NCBI GenBank assembly: GCA_022559845.1
Contig: CM040128.1
Coordinates: forward strand, 219,837,643 to 219,901,642
DNA from: Amorphophallus konjac
Taxonomy: Eukaryota; Streptophyta; Magnoliopsida; Alismatales; Araceae
DNA length: 64,000 bases
Reading direction: 5' to 3'
Shown in pieces: positions 56,001-64,000 of the stretch; position 1 is the first letter of the stretch, and each line of letters starts with the position of its first letter. Both the position numbers and the translations under genes were made by a program. The notes under the pieces are model-generated. The model was not told the origin of the DNA. It saw nothing but the letters and a program-made list of their open reading frames with translations, and did not search any database.

Positions 56001-57042
56001 GGTTAACAGTTGACATAAACTTGCTGGGTGTCCTAGGTGTGTAACAGTCATACAGTTAACTATCATTTAACTACATATAACTATTTTAACAATTAACTAA
56101 CTATTCACCGGTATTAGCTAATACTGTAATCTAATTAACATTTAACTATAGTAACAATTTATTTTAACAACATTAACAATTTATATTAACAACATTATAG
56201 TAACAATTCATATTAACCATATTTAACTAGATTGACAATTTGTTCTAACAACATTAACAATTAATAGTAGCAACATTTTACTAGATTAACACATTTAACC
56301 ATCTTGACAATTATCAGGTAGATTTATATTGCAGGGTTATACGTGAAACCATCGCATGGAGGTGAACTATCCTAAACCCGCATACTACATTAAATATTTA
56401 GTCAAAAGTTTGAGAACACCTACCTTAAATGCTCTCTGCAACTCTGAAGACTCCCTCTGCAAACACATCTGCCACCCTTGTCTCCCACGCATAGCAACCA
56501 TCACCCAGCTAACGTAGCTGGGTCTTGGTTATAAGGTATGAGGTCGTGGGATTAGAATTATTAAGTGGGGGTGGGATTAGAATGATTAAGTGGACACTAG
56601 GGGGTGCAAGATCCGTAGAACACGGATCTGGGTCGGTGGAGTGCGCAGCTGGCCAGCTTAGACAGGTTGGATTGAAAGTGACATTTTTCCCTATTCTGGA
56701 CAAAAAGAATGGGTATTACTAGGATTGGAACCCTAGTCCTCGAGTTGAAAGGCAAGTCCTTAACCAACTACACTAGAAAGTTAGTTGTTAGAGAAATAAA
56801 CTTTCTATATGATAACGTCTATAGTAAAAATTATTTATAAATTAATTCTAAATAAGAAATTGACTTGTTTGATTATCCAAAAATTGATTTCTTTGATTCT
56901 ATGAGAATATAATTTCGTATCTTTTTAACTATTAGAAATTAAATTAAGAAATTAAATATTTAATATTCGTAAAAGGTTTCCTATGCATATTTATTTTCTA
57001 TTTATTTATTTATTATTATTATTATTTTTAACGGGTGTTACA
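53015..57042 (-). repeat. Gypsy C 3' LTR (left copy)
   Basis: TGTCACGTCCCGAG...GGGTGTTACA on the plus strand. AT-rich (54140-56330) with stacked micro-repeats: ACATG(C/T)T(G/A)AAA units (54290-54790), GTGTCGACAC palindromes (55117-55482) and GTTAAC-containing units (55160-56300). ORFs inside are incidental. Confidence 0.9.
55117..55482. repeat. GTGTCGACAC palindrome array with 86-bp higher-order repeat
   Basis: About 17 palindromes in groups of 2, 3, 4, 4 and 4, spaced 12 bp within a group. The last three groups start at 55261, 55347 and 55433, exactly 86 bp apart, with a shared tggcttata...gttaaca linker. Singles lie at about 55587 and 55630. The other LTR shows the same from 63815 to the window end. 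Confidence 0.93.
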
Positions 57043-57055
57043 TCCTCCCCTACTT
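57043..57055 (-). promoter_or_regulatory. Polypurine tract of gypsy C
   Basis: Minus strand AAGTAGGGGAGGA directly before the LTR start TGTAACACCC. Confidence 0.85.
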
Positions 57056-57139
57056 AAAAGAATTTGGTCCCCAAATTCAACTGTATAAGGATAGTTTTGC
57101 TATGTAGGAGAAATTCAGAGCGTATAGAATACTTACAGT

Positions 57140-59815
57140 CTAAAATAGTTCTGGATATCTTTTCTTCATTGACTCCTCGGTCTCCCAAGTTGCTTCCTGC
57201 TCGGAGCATCGATTCCATTGAATTTTTACCATAGGGATCGTCTTGCTCCTTAGAACCCGGATTTCTTGATCGAGGACGCGCATCGGCCTTTGCTCGTAGG
57301 TAAGATCCTGTTGAATCATCAAATTGGTGTGGTCGATGACATGAGAGGGATCATGCACGTACCTTTTTAACATAGAAACATGAAATACGTCGTGCACTTC
57401 TGAGAGCTGAGGAGGTAGGGCAACACGGTAGGCTACCTCGCCCACTCTTTCCAACACCTCAAATGGGCCGATGAATCTTGGTGTAAGCTTGCCTTTGACA
57501 CCAAATCTTCGGATACCTCGACTGGGAGATACCTTAAGAAATGCATGATCACCGATTTGAAATTCCAAGTCTCTCCTTCTGTTATCAGCATAAGCTTTTT
57601 GCCTGCATTGAGCCACCTTGAGTCTCTCTCTGATAAGGAGAATCTTCTCAGTGGAATCTCTGACCATATCAGGACCTAGGAGTTGTCTTTCACCAACCTC
57701 CTCCCAACATACCGGAGATCTACAGCTTCTACCATAGAGTGCTTCGAAAGGTGCCATTTGAATGCTGGCTTGGTAGCTGTTATTGTAGGCAAATTCGGCT
57801 AATGGTAAGTGGTCATGCCAACTCCCGCCGAAATCTATAATACATGCTCGCAACATATCTTCAACAACCTGATTAGTCCTTTCCGTCTGACCATCTGTCT
57901 GAGGATGGAAAGCTGTGCTGAAATTAAGCTTCGTTCCCAGAGAGCGTTGTAGACCCTTCCAGAAGTGAGACGTGAAGCGAGGGTCTCGGTCAGATACTAT
58001 AGACACAGGAATTCCATGGAGTCTAGTAACTTCCTTGATATACAAGGCGGCAAGAACATCAACCGACCATCGACTCTTAATAGGTAAGAAATGAGCCGAT
58101 TTAGTAAGGCGATCGATGATTACCCATATGCTATCATATCCGCCCCTAGACTTGGGCAAACCCATGATGAAGTCCATGCCGATATCCTCCCATTTCCACT
58201 TGGGGATATCTAGTGGATGCAATCTTCCAGCGGGCTTCTGATGTTCCGCCTTCACCTGTTGGCATGTCAAGCATCTAGACACAAAGTCTGCTATCTCCCT
58301 TTTCATATTGGGCCACCAAAAGGTTCTTTTTATGTCTTGGTACATCTTAGTGGCTCCAGAGTGGATCGTATACCTCGATCGGTGAGCTTCTTCAAGAATC
58401 CTCTTCTTCAGCTCAGGATTGTCTGATACACATGTCCGTTCATGGTATAATAATCTGCCATCGAGTGCCGACTTGAAATCAGATTTCTCGTCCAGCTTTT
58501 CTTTTATTTCCACTAGGGTAGGATCTTCTTCTTGCAACCTTTTGATTTCAGCTAGCAAATCCGGATGTACACTTATGAGAGATAGAGTAATACACCTGTC
58601 ATTCTCATCCATGCTTATATTGAGTTCAGAGAATTTTTCCAGCAGCTTCCATTCTTGAACCATACAGTTGGTTATTAGGGCTCTCGGCTTCCGACTAAGG
58701 GCATCTGCTACGGAATTACCCTTACCAGGATGATATTGTATAGTGAAGTCGAAATCCTTGAGATACTCGAGCCAACGCCTTTGTCGCATGTTCAGCTCTC
58801 TCTGAGAGAATAGATATTTAAGGCTTTTATGATTGGAGTATACGGTGAATTGCTCTCCGTAGAGATAGTGCCTCCAGACCTTTAAAGCCAATACCACTGC
58901 GGCCAGTTCCAAATCATGCACAGGGTAGTTTTCTTCATGCTTCTTTAATTGCCGGGAAGAGTATGCAATGACTCTTCCATTCTGCATCAATACACATCCG
59001 AGGCCGATACCAGATGCATCAGTATATACCTCGTACTTCTCTCCTTCAATTGGTAGAGATAAGACCGGAGTAGTAGTCAAAAGATCCTTCAAAGTTAGGA
59101 AACTCTTCTCACAGTCTTCACTCCACTCATAAGGCACTTCCTTGCGAGTCAATTTGGTAAGAGGAACAGCAATCTTGGAGAAGTCCTTGATGAAACGCCG
59201 GTAATAACCAGCTAAGCCCAAGAAGCTACGAATTTCCGTTGCGTTCGTCGGTCGTCCCCAGTTTTGCACGGCTTCGACCTTTACAGGATCAACAGAAATT
59301 CCATTCTTGGAGATAACATGTCCCAAGAAGGACACTTCCTCCAGCCAGAACTGGCATTTGCTGAATTTTGCATACAACTTATTGTCCCGCAATACTTGTA
59401 ATGCCTTCTTGAGATGTTTCGCATGATCTTCTTTAGTCTTTGAGTAGATCAATATATCATCAATGAAGACCACAATAAATTGGTCTAAATAAGGCCGATA
59501 AATGCTATTCATTAATTGCATGAAAGCTGCAGGCGCATTTGTTAGTCCAAAAGGCATAACAGTAAATTCGTAATGCCCGTACCTACTCCGAAATGCAGTT
59601 TTGTAAATATCCTCCTCCTTGATCCTCAATTGGTGATAACCCGACCGAAGATCTATTTTGGAGAAACACTTTGCTCCTGATAATTGGTCGAACAGCTCAT
59701 CAATTCTCGGCAGTGGGTACTTATTTTTGATTGTAAGATTGTTTAACTGCCGATAATCAATGCATAATCTCAATGTGCCATCCTTCTTTTTAACAAATAG
59801 CACGGGTGCTCCCAT
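57140..59815 (-). CDS. Gypsy C pol: RT, RNase H, integrase, chromodomain-like C-terminus
   Basis: An 891-codon open frame. [47 protein letters not shown] and catalytic FIDDILIYS. RNase [12 protein letters not shown] and [16 protein letters not shown], but [11 protein letters not shown] (AAT codon at 58832-58834) where gypsy B has [11 protein letters not shown]; the Asp lost is a conserved catalytic residue. Integrase: [16 protein letters not shown]...[29 protein letters not shown] and [15 protein letters not shown]-terminus: [13 protein letters not shown] and a chromodomain-like [21 protein letters not shown]. The frame starts just past a 1-bp deletion that separates it from gag-protease. Full length for the family. 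Confidence 0.92.
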   Translation of the reverse strand: MGAPVLFVKKKDGTLRLCIDYRQLNNLTIKNKYPLPRIDELFDQLSGAKCFSKIDLRSGYHQLRIKEEDIYKTAFRSRYGHYEFTVMPFGLTNAPAAFMQLMNSIYRPYLDQFIVVFIDDILIYSKTKEDHAKHLKKALQVLRDNKLYAKFSKCQFWLEEVSFLGHVISKNGISVDPVKVEAVQNWGRPTNATEIRSFLGLAGYYRRFIKDFSKIAVPLTKLTRKEVPYEWSEDCEKSFLTLKDLLTTTPVLSLPIEGEKYEVYTDASGIGLGCVLMQNGRVIAYSSRQLKKHEENYPVHDLELAAVVLALKVWRHYLYGEQFTVYSNHKSLKYLFSQRELNMRQRRWLEYLKDFDFTIQYHPGKGNSVADALSRKPRALITNCMVQEWKLLEKFSELNISMDENDRCITLSLISVHPDLLAEIKRLQEEDPTLVEIKEKLDEKSDFKSALDGRLLYHERTCVSDNPELKKRILEEAHRSRYTIHSGATKMYQDIKRTFWWPNMKREIADFVSRCLTCQQVKAEHQKPAGRLHPLDIPKWKWEDIGMDFIMGLPKSRGGYDSIWVIIDRLTKSAHFLPIKSRWSVDVLAALYIKEVTRLHGIPVSIVSDRDPRFTSHFWKGLQRSLGTKLNFSTAFHPQTDGQTERTNQVVEDMLRACIIDFGGSWHDHLPLAEFAYNNSYQASIQMAPFEALYGRSCRSPVCWEEVGERQLLGPDMVRDSTEKILLIRERLKVAQCRQKAYADNRRRDLEFQIGDHAFLKVSPSRGIRRFGVKGKLTPRFIGPFEVLERVGEVAYRVALPPQLSEVHDVFHVSMLKRYVHDPSHVIDHTNLMIQQDLTYEQRPMRVLDQEIRVLRSKTIPMVKIQWNRCSEQEATWETEESMKKRYPELF

Positions 59816-61524
59816 GGGGAAGTACTCGGCCTAATAAACCCTTTCTTCAGTAAATCCATCAACTGCTCCTTCAGCTCTTTCAGTTCCGCAGGAGACATCC
59901 TGTAGGGTGCTTTAGAAACAGGACCGGTACCCGGAACAATATCTATTGTGAATGACACTTCCCTCACCGGGGGTAAACTAGGTAATTCGTCTGGAAATAC
60001 ATCGGAGAAGTCCCGAATCACTCGGATGTCTTCAATTTTCATCTTCTCGACTTCTGTGGTAGTTACAAAAGCCAGAAAAGCCATACATCCTTTCTTCACC
60101 AATTTACTAGCTCGGAGAGCTGAGATGAGCAGGGTTTTATTCCGAGATTTGTTAAAAACTAGCTCGGGATAATCCTCAAAAGCTATTTTGCCATGCCGAC
60201 AATCTACCGTTGCTTGGTAGGTGGATAACCAGTCGGCTCCCAATATGACATCATAACATTCCATGTCAAGGCATATCAGGTCGACAGGTAGATTATTATC
60301 TTGAACCATCACCTCACAACTTGGGTAGTGATGCATGATATCCGATTTGTTTCCAAGAGGTGTAGATATAATTAAATCTATCCGTTCAGGTTCTTTGGAA
60401 AATGAAGCAGTAAACTTCTTGGAAACAAATGAATGAGTTGCTCCAGTATCAAATAAAACTCTAGCAGGTTTAGAGCAAACAGTCAATGTACCTTCCACGA
60501 TTCCTCCTTCCACAGATTCCGTCCCTTGAAGAGCTTGCAGACGGCCTTGCTTTTTAACTGGACGCTTCTCGTCCTTGTTGGCTTGCTCCTTCATCAACGG
60601 ACAGTCGGGAATTCGGTGCTCCCGACTACCACATCGGAGACACGCTCCCAGTTTCCTCCAGCACTCCTCGGTCTTATGACCAGCTTTATCACAATATTTG
60701 CAAATCTCCTTAGAAGGCGTAATATTGGAGAAGGGCTTGTTGCTGATAGTGAGGAACGGCTTGTGACTTTTCTGGAATCTCTTCTCCTTGGAAGACTCGC
60801 CTCCATTAAAGACTCGCTTCTTGCCAAATGGAGGTTTGAAGCTTCCCGAACTTGTAACATGTTCCTTCTTGTCCTTGCCCCGAATCCTTTCAGAAAATTC
60901 GGTGGCGTCTTCCAGCAGCTGAGCACGCCGAACCATTTCCGAGTAGACTTGGATGTCCATCGGTGCAAGCTGGGTAATATACTGGGGCCGTAGCCCGTTG
61001 AGAAATCTCCTCGCCTTCATCTTTTCCGTACACACCAAGTGAGGTGCATAACGGGAAAGTCTCGAGAACTGGGCCTCATATTCGGCCACCCTCCGGGTCC
61101 ATTGCTTCAGTGCGGCAAATTCCGCGGCCTTCTTCTCCTGCACCCGGTCTGAGAAATATTTGCCGTTGAAGTGCTCGACGAATTCCGTCCACGTGACATA
61201 ACCGTCGGGCAGTGTGGCTTCCACGGACTCCCACCAGCTTCGCGCATCCCGTTCCAATTGGAATGTAGCCAATAAGACCTTTTCTTCATCCGTGCATTGC
61301 ATTACATAGAAGATCCTCTCGGTCTCCTTTAGCCAATGTTCGGCATCATCAGGGTCCACCGAACCCGCAAACTTGGGTGGGTTCATGTTACGGAAATCCC
61401 GGTGAAGGTCACCGGCTCCACGGTGAGCTCCGCGAGCACCGCCTTGTGCCACCTGCTGTAGCACCTCAGTAAGCCCTTGCACGGTGCGCTGCATCTCGCG
61501 CCATTGTGCCCTCTCGGCGGCCAT
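59770..61524 (-). CDS. Gypsy C gag and protease, running into the start of RT
   Basis: A 584-codon frame from ATG 61524 ([17 protein letters not shown]). Gag domain at residues about 50-190 ([25 protein letters not shown]); two knuckles [14 protein letters not shown] and [14 protein letters not shown] (about 60700-60600); protease [15 protein letters not shown] (about 60465); then the RT linker to [10 protein letters not shown], after which a 1-bp deletion in a G-run near 59814 diverts the frame to a stop at 59770. Gag and pol are in one frame in Tekay elements, so this deletion alone separates them. Confidence 0.92.
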   Translation of the reverse strand: MAAERAQWREMQRTVQGLTEVLQQVAQGGARGAHRGAGDLHRDFRNMNPPKFAGSVDPDDAEHWLKETERIFYVMQCTDEEKVLLATFQLERDARSWWESVEATLPDGYVTWTEFVEHFNGKYFSDRVQEKKAAEFAALKQWTRRVAEYEAQFSRLSRYAPHLVCTEKMKARRFLNGLRPQYITQLAPMDIQVYSEMVRRAQLLEDATEFSERIRGKDKKEHVTSSGSFKPPFGKKRVFNGGESSKEKRFQKSHKPFLTISNKPFSNITPSKEICKYCDKAGHKTEECWRKLGACLRCGSREHRIPDCPLMKEQANKDEKRPVKKQGRLQALQGTESVEGGIVEGTLTVCSKPARVLFDTGATHSFVSKKFTASFSKEPERIDLIISTPLGNKSDIMHHYPSCEVMVQDNNLPVDLICLDMECYDVILGADWLSTYQATVDCRHGKIAFEDYPELVFNKSRNKTLLISALRASKLVKKGCMAFLAFVTTTEVEKMKIEDIRVIRDFSDVFPDELPSLPPVREVSFTIDIVPGTGPVSKAPYRMSPAELKELKEQLMDLLKKGFIRPSTSPWEHPCYLLKRRMAH

Positions 61525-61708
61525 TTCCTACAAAAGAATTTTAAGATAAATGATATTGAGCTTTAAGGTTAAGGGGGACATTTATTTTTATAACTTAACC
61601 CATGGCTCTACCAGTCTCACGAGGTAGGATCTAACCAATTCTATCCTTAGACATTTCCAAATTTTACCTAGGAAAATTCTTAATCCTAGGCTCTGATACC
61701 AAGAAAGC
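61525..61708 (-). promoter_or_regulatory. Gypsy C leader with primer-binding site
   Basis: Primer-binding site GGTATCAGAGCC (minus) at 61689-61700, eight bases from the LTR end; a short leader to gag ATG at 61524. Confidence 0.85.
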
Positions 61709-64000
61709 TGTCACGTCCCGAGCGCGGAAGCTTACCCGTGGCGCGACAGTTTTATATAGAACCAAAGCGAGCTAGCTATTCGATGGAATTCTTCATTTTG
61801 ATAGTCAATAGAGTGCGTAAATAACTAAGATTTAACTTGAAATTAATACAAATAATCTGAGATGACAATTGTTACCACTAACCAAATGACAATTACACAC
61901 ATTTCTCGAGTCCGACTACTAGGCTTCAAGCCCTTATTACAGTTCTAATAAATTAGACTAATACAACTAACATCTGACATAACTGGATACAAATGACATA
62001 ATTACTACACCACAATTAACAAGACAACATGATGAGTCCATTTCTACACTCATCCCTCAGACTCATTCCCTTCCGAGTTCTGGCTGATATTCGCACTACC
62101 TGAAAAGGTTAGAAAACAACTAGATGAGCGAATCGCTCAGTAGGATTTACATCTCAAGTTCTAACATGCTTTAAGTGAATTACACGTTCATTTAATGTAG
62201 GTAACCTACGCATGCAGACAGATAGATATCAAGGAATCATAAGATCGACAAGAGTAGAAAGTGAGAATATATAGATTTCACAATTTCAATAGTAAGTGAT
62301 AGTAAATGATATCAGGCCAGTGATAACTAAGAAGTGATAACTGGAATAGAAACATGTTAATCAGGCTAGCAATAGTAAGTAAGTAGTTTCAAGCATGTAT
62401 AACTGGAATTGGCTATTTATCAATGCATTCAAATAAACACTTTTACCCTTCTGCGGGTCTCAAGTCAATCAATCAAGTAATATCACGAGAATGAGTGGAA
62501 TGCCTAAAGTCTAGCAAGCAAATACTCCGGTGCAATGCCAAACACCGTGGTCAATAAACTCCCATGGGCACAAGTACCTTCGGGTGCTCCTCCCAGGACC
62601 AGACTGGGCCCTATATGCATAGCATTGGTCATATTTGTCGACATCCACTCTCATTTATAGCCAATATGGAATTTCAAGGATTGACCCAGTAGGATGGTTA
62701 TAAGGTGGATTGTAGAATAGAGTCCAAGATGTATCGTTATGTAGGGACGATCTAGGAGTAAAACCCGTAACGTTCGATACATGCTAATGACAATAGGAGT
62801 TTGAGACTAACTTGCTGGTATTGACACTATCCAATATGTATATGTATATATATATCCGATTATAGAATTCTGTCCAATATAATGGAGGTTATAGGTATGG
62901 ATACCTTCTGTCCGACATACCTATATGAGTTAGCCAAAATGGTGATTTATTATAATAATCAGAGTTTTTATGTTGAATATAGTTCTAACTTGCTAAAAAT
63001 GATATTAACATGTTGAGAATGAGTTTCATATGTTACTTTACTGGTAAGATGATAAAATAAATTTTTCATGCTGGATTTAATTTTTTTACATGCTGAAAAT
63101 TAATTATTAACATGCTAAAATTAACTATTAACATGTTCAAATTAATTAGCTTACTGATATGATGATAAGATAAGGTTTCCATGCTGATTACAGAAATTTT
63201 CTGATAACAACATAATTTTATCATGCTAAAATTTATTTTTCTACATTTATTTACTAATTATTTGATAGGAGAATAGAATTATCGTGCTGAAAAATAGTTC
63301 TAATACACTGAAATAACTATAACATGCCAAAAATAATTATAACATGCTGGAATAATTTTTACCATACTGGAAGAAATGTTATCATGTTGTAAGTAATTTT
63401 TATGCCTTACTTTACTACTTTATTTAATAGAAAAGTAAGTTTTATATGTACAAAATAGCTTTAAATAGATTTTAACATGTTGAAAATATTTTTTTTATAT
63501 CTATACTCTGTAAGAATGAAGGAGTCCATTTTATATATTCGGTGAGAATGGAGGTGTAGACATTAGATATATATATATATATAAATATATATATATTCTT
63601 GTCTAACAATATATAATGAAGGTGTTTTGTATATACAATTAATGGAAATATATATGAATTTATATACATATATAATGAAGGTGCTTGTTAATGGAAGTAT
63701 ATATATGAATTTATATACATATATAATGAAGGTGCTTGTATATACAATTAATGGGAGTATATATATATATATATTTAAGGGGTTTTATGTTGTTTTTCAT
63801 TAAGTTCAAATCATGTGTCGACACTAGTGTCGACACTTACTATTCATTTTTGGTCTCTGTTGTACAGTTAACATTAGAATGTTTTGTGTGTCGACACCGG
63901 TGTCGACACCTGAGTCGACACCTGGCTTAAATGCACACGGGTGGTGTTACGTTAATAGCATGTGTCGACACATGTGTCGACACTGGTGTCGACACCTGTG
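61709..64000 (-). repeat. Gypsy C 5' LTR (right copy), truncated by window edge
   Basis: TGTCACGTCCCGAG... aligned to 53015 onward; 2,292 of about 4,028 bp are in the window. Confidence 0.92.

Larger units (their letters stand above)
53015..64000 (-). mobile_element. Gypsy C: Tekay/Del-type chromovirus, minus strand, right end outside window
   Basis: Left LTR 53015-57042 (4,028 bp, 3' LTR in element orientation); right LTR from 61709 to beyond the window. Primer-binding site 61689-61700, polypurine tract 57043-57055. The interior encodes gag-pol in nearly one frame. The two LTRs differ by few bases over the shared 2.3 kb, so this is a recent insertion. The left flank is TAGTG (53010-53014); the right flank is not visible. 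Confidence 0.9.

Overview
The window is plant nuclear DNA from a repeat-rich, probably heterochromatic region. I find no ordinary host gene, tRNA, rRNA or CRISPR array. Almost everything is LTR retrotransposon: Ty1/copia elements of the SIRE/Maximus type and of another copia type, and Ty3/gypsy chromoviruses of the Tekay/Del type, plus one LINE-derived insertion. The species cannot be named from this sequence; long LTRs and deep nesting suggest an angiosperm with a large genome.

The layout resolves as nested insertions, with boundaries set by TG...CA LTR ends, primer-binding sites, polypurine tracts and target-site duplications (TSDs). Level 1 is SIRE-A (minus strand), keeping its 5' LTR (19480-51850, interrupted) and the start of gag (to about 18089). 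Level 2: SIRE-B (plus strand) sits in the SIRE-A gag and runs off the left edge of the window (1 to about 18088); copia element E (minus, 19999-50235, TSD CTACG) sits in the SIRE-A LTR. Level 3: the SIRE-B 3' LTR holds a LINE-derived copy (5280-9332, TSD about 14 bp) and a non-autonomous LTR element D (11424-17666, TSD GTGTC). The right-hand LTR of copia E holds two gypsy elements, A (28071-38251, TSD GTACC/ATACC) and B (38979-49622, TSD AACTG). A fragment of another SIRE-like LTR lies inside the copia E pol (about 23305-23975). Right of 51850 is about 1.2 kb of unassigned DNA with a microsatellite, then gypsy C (minus, 53015 to beyond 64000).

Coding capacity is decayed. Gypsy C is nearest to intact (one 1-bp deletion and a changed RNase H catalytic Asp). 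Gypsy B has one frameshift and three stops. Gypsy A has nine premature stops, eight of them TAG, and at least two frameshifts. Copia E is broken into many frames. SIRE-B has lost its whole pol. Element D encodes no gag or pol that I recognise but carries an unfamiliar open frame of roughly 440 codons.

The most striking signal is not a gene. LTRs of several unrelated families here are full of short inverted repeats of near-constant length whose two arms vary together: a 19-bp unit in gypsy B, a 23-bp CGG-N11-CCG unit in gypsy A, a 10-bp GTGTCGACAC palindrome in an 86-bp higher-order repeat in gypsy C, a 14-bp GGTCGACC palindrome in SIRE LTRs, and tandem two-hairpin modules in the SIRE-B leader. 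I see this as the best candidate for something undescribed; a common function is inference.
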